Below, piece by piece: positions 40,994-50,659 of a stretch of DNA of 64,000 bases; position 1 is the stretch's first letter, and each line of letters starts with the position of its first letter. Under the pieces are notes generated by a model that was not told the DNA's origin, made no database searches, and worked only from the letters and a program-made list of their open reading frames with translations. Position numbers and translations under genes: made by a program. The stretch comes from CBDCWQ01 sp965223435 (GTDB lineage: Bacteria; Myxococcota; Kuafuiibacteriia; Kuafuiibacteriales; Kuafuiibacteriaceae). The stretch lies in the NCBI GenBank assembly GCA_965223435.1, contig CBDCWQ010000021.1, positions 558,001 to 622,000 on the forward strand, in the 5' to 3' direction.

Positions 40994-41176
40994 GTGGAAC
41001 CCCGCTTTTTGGAAAAGCAGAATGCGTTGGCGGCGGCCAACTTTGTTGCGGACTATGTTTGCAGAGGGTATCGCCTAGATTGGTCGTGGGCTTGTGCGCC
41101 TCATTCTTGGGTGCAGTATACGCATGATGACTTGCGATTGATGTTCGAAGAACCGCACACTGTAGGTCCGGTTTGA
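40994..41176 (+). CDS. Possible 60-residue protein upstream of the DUF1592 gene
   Basis: A 60-codon frame from a GTG at 40994 ends four bases before the next gene. The product (EPRFLEKQNALAAANFVADY at the start) has a natural-looking composition, unlike antisense shadows, with amphipathic helices and several aromatic residues. It matches no family I know and has no convincing ribosome-binding site. It could be a short real gene, or the tail of a decayed one, because the frame is closed by a stop eight codons upstream. Confidence 0.25.
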   Translation: MEPRFLEKQNALAAANFVADYVCRGYRLDWSWACAPHSWVQYTHDDLRLMFEEPHTVGPV

Positions 41177-41180
41177 CTCG

Positions 41181-42860
41181 ATGACAAAACGTGTGCGTTC
41201 ATTCAGCACCTCTGTAGCTATCAGAGGTGGGTGGGGGTTCTTGGTTGCATGGACTTGTTTCCTAGGATGCACCGGAACCGTGGGTTCGTTGATATCTGGC
41301 GAGTCTCAGGAAGAGCAATCTGACCTCACCTGCGAGGCATTTCCCGAGGTGTCGGATCCAGGAGCGATCCGCAGACTCAGCGCTACGCAGTACACCAATA
41401 CGGTTCGAGATTTGACCCAGCACTTCGGCGTGTCGCTTACGGTTGAAAACCCGTTTCCGGCCCGTGGGGTCACGGCGACGTTCAGTACCAGTTACCTGTC
41501 CAACACGGTATCGAGCGCTACGGCGACAACTTTGCTCGAGCGTGCGGAGGCTGTCTCTTCTACGCTGGTCCAGGACCTTACTCGGCTGCTTGATTGTGCC
41601 CCCTCGGGGACTGCGAAGGATCCGTGCATCGAAGGGTTTGTTGCCCGCTTTGCCTTTCGTGCGTTTCGCCGACCGCCAACCGCAGAGGAGCAAAAGGTCT
41701 TGGTCGACCTGTATAATGTGCTGGTGCCCACCATCGGCGCCGCGGACTCGGTCCGGGCGGTGATCGAAGCCGTTCTGCAGTCTCCCCATTTTTTATACAT
41801 CGATGGCGGTGTCGAGCTTGCGGCGGCCAAGAGGTCTCTTTTTGATGGATACGCCATGGCCAACCGATTGTCCTACTTTCTGTGGGACAGCATGCCTGAC
41901 CAGGCGCTTTTCGACGCGGCCGCGAGCGGCGCGTTGCTCGAGCCTGAGGGGATCGACAAGGAGATCGATCGCATGCTAAGTGCCCCCCGCGCGGCACCGG
42001 TGATGCGCGCCTTTCATCAAGAGTGGCTTCGTCTGGCGCGTGCGGGAACGATCCATCCCAATCCGCAGGAGTATCCTGATTTTACGCCCGAATTGGGGAC
42101 CAGTATTGCAGAGGAAACGGGGCGTTTTATCGACCGAACTGTATGGCGGGATGGAGGTTCGTTGCGTGATCTGCTTCTCGGGCGCCCGGCATCCGTCGAC
42201 GGAGGCACTGCGGACCTTTACGGAGTCCAGCCAGACGCTTTTGGCGCCGACGGGTGGGGTGACGTTCTGCTTCCCGCGGACCGAAGAGGTATCTTCACCC
42301 GGGCCCACTATTTGGCGTCGCACGGCCCGGTTAACCGCGGCGTGGTGCTTATCGACAGGTTGCTTTGCCTTCCACTTCGTGCGCCTGACAATGTGGATAC
42401 CACCCTTCCGGAGCTGCCCCCCGCGTCGGGGCCCATCACGCCAAGGGAGCTTTTTTCTCAGCACAGTTCCAAAAGTGAATGCAGTGGCTGCCATCGGATC
42501 ATTGATCCCATCGGATTTTCGTTCGACCACTACGGCGAGGATGGGCGCTATCGCGATGTGTATGCCAACGGTTTAGCGGTTGATACCCGCGGCCGGATTG
42601 AGACCCCAGCTCAGATCGAATTTGACGGTGCCGGTAGCTTATTGGACCAACTGGCGGTTCAACCCGCGGTGCATGCTTGTTACGCGGAGCGGCTGTCGGA
42701 GTGGGCGGTTGGTCGGGGCTTGGGCGATGCGGAGCGGTGTGCGGTTCAATCGTATTCCGATCCGTCTCAGCCCGTAACCATTGCCAAGTTGCTCGGGCGA
42801 ATCGCTTCGTCGGATCTGATGCGGTTTCGAGGTCCGTCCGAGAGCAAGGAAGGAGACTGA
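41181..42860 (+). CDS. DUF1592 multi-domain exported protein with CxxCH motif
   Basis: This 559-residue probable lipoprotein has FLVAWTCFLGC at the N-terminus (Cys about 30). It carries the domain series seen in Planctomycetes and Myxococcota: a DUF1587-like start (IRRLSATQYTNTVRDL), DUF1595 (FVARFAFRAFRRPPTAEEQ), DUF1592 (RLSYFLWDSMPDQALFDAA), DUF1588 (RRGIFTRAHYLASH, VNRGVVLIDRLLC) with CSGCHRIIDPIGF, and a DUF1585-like C-terminus. The CSGCH (about residue 434) is a candidate c-type heme site. It is always found next to a DUF1552 protein, as here, 29 bases downstream. The pair is proposed to be a periplasmic redox system, but the substrate is unknown. Confidence 0.9.
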   Translation: MTKRVRSFSTSVAIRGGWGFLVAWTCFLGCTGTVGSLISGESQEEQSDLTCEAFPEVSDPGAIRRLSATQYTNTVRDLTQHFGVSLTVENPFPARGVTATFSTSYLSNTVSSATATTLLERAEAVSSTLVQDLTRLLDCAPSGTAKDPCIEGFVARFAFRAFRRPPTAEEQKVLVDLYNVLVPTIGAADSVRAVIEAVLQSPHFLYIDGGVELAAAKRSLFDGYAMANRLSYFLWDSMPDQALFDAAASGALLEPEGIDKEIDRMLSAPRAAPVMRAFHQEWLRLARAGTIHPNPQEYPDFTPELGTSIAEETGRFIDRTVWRDGGSLRDLLLGRPASVDGGTADLYGVQPDAFGADGWGDVLLPADRRGIFTRAHYLASHGPVNRGVVLIDRLLCLPLRAPDNVDTTLPELPPASGPITPRELFSQHSSKSECSGCHRIIDPIGFSFDHYGEDGRYRDVYANGLAVDTRGRIETPAQIEFDGAGSLLDQLAVQPAVHACYAERLSEWAVGRGLGDAERCAVQSYSDPSQPVTIAKLLGRIASSDLMRFRGPSESKEGD

Positions 42861-42889
42861 TTATCGCTGGCCACAGAAATTCGAGATCG

Positions 42890-44260
42890 ATGAACCGTCG
42901 GATGGTTCTCAAAGGCGGCGCCGGGATCGCGGTGGCGCTTCCGTTTTTGACCTCGGCCCAAAGCCGGACGGCCCATGCTCAGCTTCGAGACGGTGGCCCC
43001 CGGCGTTTGTTTGTGATGAGTCACGGCCAGGGTTGGGTGATGGGCGATTCGATGCCGGACGCGTCCTTTCAACTTCCTGAAGTGCTTCGTGATCTAGAGC
43101 CCATCAAGAGCAAGCTTTTGGTCTTGTCCGGAATCGATAATCGGGTTGGCGGGGGAGGACACAACCCCACCCAGCGCAGTCAGTTTTCGGCGATGCCGGC
43201 TTATGGGGCCAACAAGTATTTCGAAAACATCTTTTCTTCTGGTCCGAGCATTGACCAGGTGGTTGCTAAGCGAATTGCGGCCGGTGGCTCCCTGAAGACC
43301 TTGAACTTGGCGAGCCAGCAAGGCCGTCGAGATCGACTCGATCCGGTCGATTCGCCCTTCTTTTGGCACGATGACGCCGATGCGGTTACTCATATGACCG
43401 ATCCCCGGGTTGCGTTCACCAAGGTGTTTGGTGACGACGAGGGCGGTGTCGATCCGCAGCCAGCTATAGACCGGCTTCAGGTTCGCCGGCGGAGTGTTCT
43501 CGATACGGTCTTGGGTCAGTTCAAGGCCCTGAATGCCCGAGTCTCCGTCGAGGATCGGCGCCGCTTGGAGCAGCACGCCGACAAAATTAGGCAACTCGAA
43601 AAGAGCATGGCTGAGACCCCAGGAATCCGAGACCTCTCGAACTGTCGAGACCGACCGCAAATTGCAGACGTCAGCGATCCCAAGGCGGTTGTTGAGGTGG
43701 TGAACGCGCTGGTCGACATCGCGGTTTTGGGCACCGCCTGCGGCGTGGCCGACGTGGCTACGATGGTGTTGTTCGAGGGGTCGTACGACTGGTTGCAGAA
43801 CTCGCTTGTGGACCAAGAAATCGCTTCATCCGAGCACCGGTACCACATTCTGTTTCACAAATTCAGTGACTCCCGCGACAACGGCCGCCCTCGGCAGGCG
43901 ACCAATATCGTCAATAAGTGGCACGTATCCCGTTTCGCGCGGTTTGTCGCGGGCCTGGACGCCATCGACGAGGGGGACGGAACGACGGCCCTCGACCACA
44001 CGCTTGCGGTCATGATTCCTGAGTTCGGCAATGGCCGCGGGCACGGATCGGGCAATCTACCGTGTTTGTTGGCTGGCAATTTTGGTGATGTTCCTATGGG
44101 ACGCTATCTGGCCTTCACCGACGATCTTGAGGGAGGTAGAGGCACGCAAACCACGAATCAGCTCCACGTTTCGATTCTCAATGCCTTCGGTGACCCCACG
44201 GATCGTTTTGGTGACTACTCAGATGACGGAATTCCCCGGGGCCCGCTGACCGGTTTGTGA
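42890..44260 (+). CDS. DUF1552 family Tat-exported protein
   Basis: This 456-residue protein starts at the ATG at 42890, which creates a twin-arginine type signal (MNRRMVLKGGAGIAVALPFL). Upstream in-frame starts lie inside the DUF1592 gene and are less likely. Family features include RRLFVMSHGQGWVMGDSMPD, LLVLSGIDNRVGGGGHNP, the central SVEDRRRLEQHADKIRQLE and the C-terminal VMIPEFGNGRGHGSGNLPCL. It forms a two-gene unit with DUF1592. Tat export suggests folding or cofactor loading before transport. Function not established. Confidence 0.92.
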   Translation: MNRRMVLKGGAGIAVALPFLTSAQSRTAHAQLRDGGPRRLFVMSHGQGWVMGDSMPDASFQLPEVLRDLEPIKSKLLVLSGIDNRVGGGGHNPTQRSQFSAMPAYGANKYFENIFSSGPSIDQVVAKRIAAGGSLKTLNLASQQGRRDRLDPVDSPFFWHDDADAVTHMTDPRVAFTKVFGDDEGGVDPQPAIDRLQVRRRSVLDTVLGQFKALNARVSVEDRRRLEQHADKIRQLEKSMAETPGIRDLSNCRDRPQIADVSDPKAVVEVVNALVDIAVLGTACGVADVATMVLFEGSYDWLQNSLVDQEIASSEHRYHILFHKFSDSRDNGRPRQATNIVNKWHVSRFARFVAGLDAIDEGDGTTALDHTLAVMIPEFGNGRGHGSGNLPCLLAGNFGDVPMGRYLAFTDDLEGGRGTQTTNQLHVSILNAFGDPTDRFGDYSDDGIPRGPLTGL

Positions 44261-44369
44261 TCTCTCGACCCGGATGTTCCAAGATACTCGTGTCTCCTGA
44301 TCCCGTGAGGCCTTTTCCTGTCCGGCCACGTGGTTTGACAGGCAGGGAAGAACGTTAGGTGGTTTTACC

Positions 44370-45902
44370 TCATGTCGGTAGGCGGGCCTTTGGCGTGCCT
44401 TGGCTCCAGGTATTGGGTTGTCGGTATTGCAGGGCTTCGAGGATTGTGTTCTCGGTTACTTTGGTTTCGTTTTTGAGATCGGCAATACTTCTTGCGATGC
44501 GCAGAGTGCGTTCCATTCCGCGGCCTGAGAGTTGAAAGTTGTCGATCGCCGCGGTCAACAGCTTTCGGCCGGCGCGATTCGGTCGTGCGTGTTTCCATAG
44601 CAGACGGCCGGACAAACGTCCGTTGGGGCGGTTTGCGCGGCCAAGCGCGATGGTTCGGGCTTGGGTGACGCGATCTCGAACCGTTTTGGAGCTCTCCCCT
44701 TCCTCTTCTGACATCAGCTCTTTTGCCGTCAATGAAGGCGCCTCCACGACCATATCGATGCGGTCCAAGAGTGGGCCGGAGATGCGCGAGACATATTTGG
44801 TGACCTCTTCTTGCGTGCACCAACATCGATCCGACGGGTGTCCGAACCACCCACAAGGGCATGGATTGGCCGCACCGATCAACATGAAACACGCGGGCAG
44901 TCGAGCGGATTGGCGGGCGCGCGCGATGACGACCTCGCGGTCCTCCATCGGCTGGCGAAGAGACTCTAGAATTCTTCGGGGAAGCTCGGGCATTTCGTCC
45001 AGGAACAGGATGCCTCGATGGGCCAGTGAGATCTCGCCTGGACGTATGGTGGAGCCGCCACCCACGAGGCCGGAGGCGCTGACCGAGTGGTGGGGGGCGC
45101 GGAACGGGCGATCTTCGATGAGGCCACCATGGCCGAGGGTGAGGCTGGCCGCGGACCACACCTTGGTCACTTCAATCTGTTCTTCGGGTGAAAGCGGAGG
45201 CAGGATGGTTGCGGCGCGCTGCGCCAGCATCGTCTTTCCGGAACCAGGGTTTCCGACGAGAAGGAGATTGTGTTCTCCGGTGGCGGCGATTTCGAGCGCG
45301 CGTCGCGCTATGCTTTGCCCTTTGACATCACGAAAGTCGACCGTCTCAAATCGCTCTTTTCGGGTGGGCCGCGGGTCCGCTTGGAGCGGTGTTTGTCCGC
45401 TGAGATGTTCGGTGAGTGCGCCTAGGTTTTCGGGTGCCAGCACCTCTATGCCCTCGATGGCCATCGCTTCGGGGCCATTGGGCCGAGGAACGATGATGCG
45501 CTTCAGCCCCATGCTCTTGGCCAACGCCGCGATACAGAGCGCACCGCGTACCGGGCGCAATTGTCCGGAAAGTGCCAGCTCGCCCACACAAATCGTATCG
45601 GCCAACGCGTCTGGCTCCAGTTGGCCCGCCGCGGCAAGCAAGGAGAGCGCCATCGGCAAGTCCAGTGAAGCGCCATCCTTACGCAGGGCCGCCGGGGCCA
45701 GATTGATGGTGATCCGCTTGTGAGGAAGTTCAAGCCCGGCATTTCGCAACGCGGCCTGAATGCGGAACCGGGCCTCCTGGATGGCGGTATCGCCCAGGCC
45801 GATGACCGAAAAAACAGGAAGGCCCATGGAGAGCTCGACCTCAACTTCAACCGCTTGGGCATCGACGCCCACGAGGGTTGCCGTTCGAACCGATGTGATC
45901 AC
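44370..45902 (-). CDS. comM: YifB/ComM family Mg-chelatase-like AAA+ helicase
   Basis: 510 residues from a GTG at 45902. The N-terminal ChlI-like domain (GLPVFSVIGLGDTAIQEARF, INLAPAALRKDG) precedes an AAA+ core with Walker A GNPGSGKT (217-224), Walker B ILFLDEMPELP, and the family Cys-rich patch NPCPCGWFGHPSDRCWCT. The C-terminal Mg_chelatase_C domain ends QLSGRGMERTLRIARSIADL. ComM drives branch migration during natural transformation. The length is normal and the motifs are intact. It lies 120 bases downstream of the TonB-receptor gene on the same strand and may be the last gene of that transcription unit. Confidence 0.94.
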   Translation of the reverse strand: MITSVRTATLVGVDAQAVEVEVELSMGLPVFSVIGLGDTAIQEARFRIQAALRNAGLELPHKRITINLAPAALRKDGASLDLPMALSLLAAAGQLEPDALADTICVGELALSGQLRPVRGALCIAALAKSMGLKRIIVPRPNGPEAMAIEGIEVLAPENLGALTEHLSGQTPLQADPRPTRKERFETVDFRDVKGQSIARRALEIAATGEHNLLLVGNPGSGKTMLAQRAATILPPLSPEEQIEVTKVWSAASLTLGHGGLIEDRPFRAPHHSVSASGLVGGGSTIRPGEISLAHRGILFLDEMPELPRRILESLRQPMEDREVVIARARQSARLPACFMLIGAANPCPCGWFGHPSDRCWCTQEEVTKYVSRISGPLLDRIDMVVEAPSLTAKELMSEEEGESSKTVRDRVTQARTIALGRANRPNGRLSGRLLWKHARPNRAGRKLLTAAIDNFQLSGRGMERTLRIARSIADLKNETKVTENTILEALQYRQPNTWSQGTPKARLPT

Positions 45903-46022
45903 CCGGCGCTGTCATGCAAGAGCAAGACCAACAAGCTTTGGCTCGAAAGGCGCGGGACCCAGCGCACTTCAGGGCGGACATGAGGTCCGATTTTCGCCTT
46001 TGTTCGGATTTCGGATGTTGTT

Positions 46023-48962
46023 CTAGAGAGTTCCGGTGACCTGCACATAAAAGCTTCTTCGGGGCTGGGGGATGCTGAGCTGGGTCAAGTTGCTGCCGCC
46101 AGGGTAACCGTATTGCCGGTCGAACAAATTGCGCACGCCGAAACCGTACCGCAAGTGCATATCTTCGATCTCCCCGGTGAGGATGATATCCCAAAGAAGA
46201 ACCGTTTCCGTAAGGCTATTGGTCCGGTCCCGCCTTGCGGCTTCTATTCTTAAGCGAGAGGCGAGCTGGAGCCACTCGCGGATCAAGGGCATGGCGCCTT
46301 TGAACGCAAACATATGCGCGGGCGCGCTGGATACGTGGGTCAGTTCACCGGCATCGTTGCGGTCTTTGAGTAGATCCCCAACCCGAGTGCGTTGAAAAGA
46401 ATAAGAGCTGGTCAGGAGCCAACCGTCTCGCCATTCTCGTCTGAGCTCAAGTTCAGCGCCGAGGGTGTGAATACGTGTGTCTTGGTTGTCGAGTTGGAAG
46501 AGTCCTGGCTGCCCCGGCACTTGATTTCCATCGATGAGGTTGCGTATTTCGTTGAAGTACAAGGAACCGACGACGGACCATTCTTCGCTGAAGCGATGGA
46601 TCCCTTCGGCCTCAACCGTCAGAATGCGTTCCGGCTTCAGATCCTCCGCCGGCTTGATCGATCGACTTCCGTCCGAGCTCAATGACTCGTTGGGGCTCGG
46701 GGCCCGAAAAGCCGTCCCGCCGATGAGCTTGATGGTGTCTTTTTGGGTCGGCCGAAAGATGAATGCCAGTCGCGGGCTGACCGCGCTCCCCTTTTCGTTC
46801 TTGAAACCCGGGGTTTTGAAGTGGTCAAAGCGTACCCCCAAGGATACCGTGAGCCAGTCGGGCACTTGTGAGCGTGCGAGCGCATAGCCCGAGAACACCG
46901 AAATTTCGGGTTCTTCGTCCACATAGGTGTTGAGCGTATCACTGCTTTTCATTTCTGCTTGAAAGTGGGTTTTGGCCTCAGTCCCTAAAGTGAGACGCAA
47001 CCAGGGCGTCGGTTTGAGAACGGCCCGAACTTCGCTGCCGCCCCAAAGGCCCTTCCAGAGGTCGCGGACTGGACCTCCGCGTGTTTCGCCCGCAGCCGGT
47101 GGTGCATAATCGAAGAAGCCTCGAAATTGGTAGAGATCCCCGTAGGCCCGGAAAAACAACTTGATCGTGTCTCCGGTTTTTGGAGTAAATCGCAGCTCGG
47201 CGTACCCCCGGCGCTCATCATTGAACGTACGGTCACTTCCAAAGATGGTGCCAAACGACGCGGTGGGATCGCTTTTTCGGTATAGGTTGTAACCCAATTG
47301 TAAACTCAGCTCCCCGACCCAAGCTCGGAGGCTGACCATCCCCGAGCGCGTGCCGTCAAGCCCTCGGGCCAGACCATCGGTGGTGCCGTTGTCGAATTCT
47401 GGGAAATAGAGATCCTCTCCTTGGGCAAGCGTGCCGGTCATCGAGAGGTAAAAACCTGCGTCCTTGGAAAGTCGGAAGCTTGCCCCCAAACGTGCTTGAG
47501 CATGGCTTGCACCGTCTGTCCTGATGGATACATGAGGCGACAACATGGTGTCGGCGTCTCGCATCACAAGATTGATGGCTCCAAAAAAGGCGTTGGTCCC
47601 GTAGAGTACCGAGCCTGGGCCACGGACGATCTCGATCTGCTCGACGTCCGCGAGGTCTTGCCTGAGTTCAAAACCGTTGGAAGACGCGCCGATCCAGTCA
47701 TCGTTGAGCACGTGCCCGTCAAATTGCACCAGATATCGGTTGCCGAAAGTATCCGGGAGAAGGTAGCCGCGAAGGCCCACGAAGGTGAACGAGCGATCAT
47801 TTCCTTGGAAGAACCCACGGGTACCGCCGAGCGCGTCCCAAAGCGTCTGATACCCGAAGGCGCGTATTTCTTCGCCGGAGATCAAGGTTACGCTCGCCGG
47901 TGCGTCCTCGGCTGACTCCGTGATCCGCGACGCAGCGGTCACTTCGTGAATGGCTCTTAGCCGGGCGTTGACTTCGGATGTTTGCCCGGTACGGATGTCA
48001 ACCCGTCGAATGTAAGGACGCGTGCCCGCTCTCGTGATGCGTATTTTCCGTGTCCCGGCGCGAACACCCGCCAGGTCGAGCGGGGTTGTTCCCGCAAATT
48101 CGCCATCAATGGAGACTCTGGCTCCAGGTTTTTCGGTTTGGATTTTGAGCGCGCCAAAGCGGAGAGCAAGCTCTATGGTTGTGCGCTCTTTTGCTCTGAC
48201 GGTCACCAACCTTTGTACGTGTTCCTTTTGTCCTGGCACCCTGATGAAGATGATGTGTGGGCCGGGCGTCAACAACAGTTGGGTTGGCACGGTGCCAGCG
48301 ATGGGCGCACTTTCGCTGTCGACCCGGATTTCAGCGCCTCGCGGGGTTCCGGTGATGCCAAGTTGCCCCTGAATCTGATTCAGCGTGAACATCAACTCGG
48401 TTTCCTTGCCACGCTCGAGTTTGACATCTTGGACCTTTTTGGTTTCGTATCCTTTCCGCTCGATGAGAACGACGTATTCCCCGGGAGGCAACGCCAAGGC
48501 GCGGGGGGTGACCCCACGAGACCCCAGCTCTCGGCGGTTGATGTAAACCTTCGCCCCCGGTGGGGTGCTCTCAACCCGCAAGAGGGCAACTTGGGGTTTG
48601 ATGCGAGTCAGCGCTTCTTGGGCCGACTCCAGTCGCTCAGGCTCCGTTTCTATGGCGACGTAGTCCGAGTAGTAGCGGTAGGCTTCATTGTAGTTGCGAA
48701 TGCGTTCAAAACAGCGGGCAATGTTGAAAACGACATTCTTGTTGGGGGCAAGGCGGTTCGAAACGAGAAGATGCTCCAGGGCCTGGTGGTAAGAACCTTG
48801 TCGGTACAGTTCAATGGCGCGCTGAAAGTGCAGGTCGGCTTCGACCGCAAGATTGGTGGCGGCGGACGGATCCTGGGCGAAACTCGATTTGGCTCCACCC
48901 AAGAAGGCAAGCGTGAAAGTGAGGCAAAGCGCGTATGATCTTGCAGATAGTAAAAAGCCCAC
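46023..48962 (-). CDS. TonB-dependent receptor with N-terminal TPR and PEGA domains
   Basis: 979 residues from a GTG at 48962. A signal peptide (LCLTFTLAFLGGAKSSFAQ) is followed by a TPR region (about 38-115, ADLHFQRAIELYRQGSYHQA). Three PEGA-type domains follow: about 128-197 (ESTPPGAKVYINRRELGSRG), 200-268 (GTPRGAEIRVDSES) and 270-336 (TEKPGARVSIDGEFAGTTP). A TonB plug (about 345-465, ISGEEIRAFGYQTLWDALGG, VEQIEIVRGPGSVLYGTNAF) and a 22-strand-type barrel ending in aromatic VQVTGTL complete it. Import substrate unknown. Ordinary receptors lack the TPR/PEGA part, which would sit in the periplasm and may bind peptidoglycan or a partner. The start lies 12 bases after the kinase stop, so the two are co-transcribed. 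Confidence 0.92.
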   Translation of the reverse strand: MGFLLSARSYALCLTFTLAFLGGAKSSFAQDPSAATNLAVEADLHFQRAIELYRQGSYHQALEHLLVSNRLAPNKNVVFNIARCFERIRNYNEAYRYYSDYVAIETEPERLESAQEALTRIKPQVALLRVESTPPGAKVYINRRELGSRGVTPRALALPPGEYVVLIERKGYETKKVQDVKLERGKETELMFTLNQIQGQLGITGTPRGAEIRVDSESAPIAGTVPTQLLLTPGPHIIFIRVPGQKEHVQRLVTVRAKERTTIELALRFGALKIQTEKPGARVSIDGEFAGTTPLDLAGVRAGTRKIRITRAGTRPYIRRVDIRTGQTSEVNARLRAIHEVTAASRITESAEDAPASVTLISGEEIRAFGYQTLWDALGGTRGFFQGNDRSFTFVGLRGYLLPDTFGNRYLVQFDGHVLNDDWIGASSNGFELRQDLADVEQIEIVRGPGSVLYGTNAFFGAINLVMRDADTMLSPHVSIRTDGASHAQARLGASFRLSKDAGFYLSMTGTLAQGEDLYFPEFDNGTTDGLARGLDGTRSGMVSLRAWVGELSLQLGYNLYRKSDPTASFGTIFGSDRTFNDERRGYAELRFTPKTGDTIKLFFRAYGDLYQFRGFFDYAPPAAGETRGGPVRDLWKGLWGGSEVRAVLKPTPWLRLTLGTEAKTHFQAEMKSSDTLNTYVDEEPEISVFSGYALARSQVPDWLTVSLGVRFDHFKTPGFKNEKGSAVSPRLAFIFRPTQKDTIKLIGGTAFRAPSPNESLSSDGSRSIKPAEDLKPERILTVEAEGIHRFSEEWSVVGSLYFNEIRNLIDGNQVPGQPGLFQLDNQDTRIHTLGAELELRREWRDGWLLTSSYSFQRTRVGDLLKDRNDAGELTHVSSAPAHMFAFKGAMPLIREWLQLASRLRIEAARRDRTNSLTETVLLWDIILTGEIEDMHLRYGFGVRNLFDRQYGYPGGSNLTQLSIPQPRRSFYVQVTGTL

Positions 48963-48974
48963 GGACGCTGTTTA

Positions 48975-50599
48975 CTATCTTTCGATGCGAATATCCCAAC
49001 TTTCTTGGTCGCTTCGGTCGCTCCCCGCGGACTTTTTCTTGGCCGGCTTTTTTTGGGGTTTTTTTGGGGCTCTTTTTTGGGGTTTTTTAGAGGCCGGCGG
49101 GGCGGGCTGTTCGATCAACCGGACAAAGACCACATCTCCCGAGCGAATGGGTTGAGGGCTGATTTTCTGAGCCTCGTAGCCCACCAACCTGAGCTCGTAG
49201 ACCTTGGGGGCCTTGCCCTTGGTCTGGAAGGGCATTTCCAGGGGGGTGTGGCCCAGGAGCGTGTCCCCCTCCATGACCCGTGCTCCCGGGGGTGCAGAGT
49301 GGATACGGAACGTGGGACTGGGCGCCACCGGGGGGGGCGCAGGCGGAGCCGAAGGGGTTTTTTGAGCGCTGTCATCCGCCGGAGTTCTTTTGGGCTCGAT
49401 CACCACCCTGTCCTTCGCATCCCCTTGGAGGGTGTGCACAAGCTGGTAGGTGGCGACCGAAAGAATGGGTATGACGATCAGCAGCACCAGCCAAATCTTC
49501 TTGGATTTTGAGCCTTGAAGCGAAGGACTGTCTTCCAGGGCTGCCGCGCCAGCCAAAGGTTGGAAGTGCTGCTCGGTGTCGCCGCCCGATAGCTTGCGGG
49601 GCTCCTGAGGGCTCGGGGCCCCCTCGGCAAGGGGAGGCGTGGTGGGCTCTCGCAGAGCGGCGAGGGTCCCGATGGTAGGCGCATTGGATGGGGGCCTTTG
49701 CTCGAACGCCGGCTTGAGCGGGTTGGGGTGGCTTTGGGCGCCGAGCGATTCCAAAACGCTTTCGATGGCTGTCATCAGCGTTTGTACATCGCGAAACCGG
49801 GCGTCGGGCTTTTTTTCGAGGCATCGCATCACCAGCTGGTCAATTTCGGGAGCGATGTGAACGCCGCTGCGGTCCCAGAAGGAGGGTACGGGCTCTAGGA
49901 CGTGGGCCATCAGGGATTGGACCGCTTCCCTCGCTTGAAAATGGGACCTTGCCGCACAGCATCTTATAAAGAAGAATGCCTAAGGCGTAGATATCGGAGC
50001 GCCCGTCCACGGTGTTGCTCCGAATCTGTTCAGGCGACATGTATTCGGGTGATCCGATGATCACGTTTGTTTCGGTGAGGCGCTCGTCGCGGTCCTTGAG
50101 AACACGCGCGATACCAAAATCGAGCACCTTGACCGATTCGCCTTCGTCGGTCTGAACAAGCATGACATTGGAGGGCTTCAGATCGCGGTGAATGATTCCA
50201 TGGCCGTGGGCTTCTCGCAGGGACCGACAAATCTCGTAGCTGATCTGAAGGGCGCGCCGCGGCGCCAGAACTTGGCTCTGGCGGAGGACCGTCGACAGGG
50301 TCTGGCCGTCGACGAATTCCATGGCCATATAAAACTGATCTTCGAAGCCATCGAGTTTACCGTAATCGTGGATGGTGACGGTGTTGGGGTGGGTGAGTTT
50401 GGCGTAGGTCGAGGCCTCGATGAGAAAACGTTTCTGGAAGCCTTCGTTGAGCTCGTCTTCGTCGCATCGTGGTCTGAGGACTTTGAGCGCAAACCATCCG
50501 GCCAAGGGGCACTTGTTTGGCCAAGTAGATGCATCCCATGCCGCCTTTTCCAATGAGGCGGATGACCTCGTACTTGTTCGCAATCGTTTGGCCGATCAC
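48975..50599 (-). CDS. Hanks-type Ser/Thr protein kinase with TM and PEGA domain, interrupted by two frameshifts
   Basis: One kinase is spread over three frames. Frame one (GTG 50599) gives the Gly-rich loop IGKGGMGCIYLAKQVPLG. After a shift at the TTT near 50491-50493 the frame continues FALKVLRPR, the catalytic HRDLKPSNVML, VLDFGIARVL and GSPEYMSPEQ. After a second shift at the TTTT near 49938-49941 it reads REAVQSLMAHVLEPVPSF to the kinase C-lobe, a Pro-rich linker, one membrane helix (KIWLVLLIVIPILSVATYQL), a PEGA domain (APPGARVMEGDTLLGHTP) and a basic tail. Removing one T at each site restores a full-length kinase of about 540 residues. The catalytic residues are intact, so the shifts may be assembly errors. 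It follows the M23 gene by 60 bases. Confidence 0.82.
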
Positions 50600-50659
50600 C
50601 GGATCGACATTTTGTTCAGAGGGTTCCGTTTTGGGCCTACCTATCGTTTCCCCGCTACT

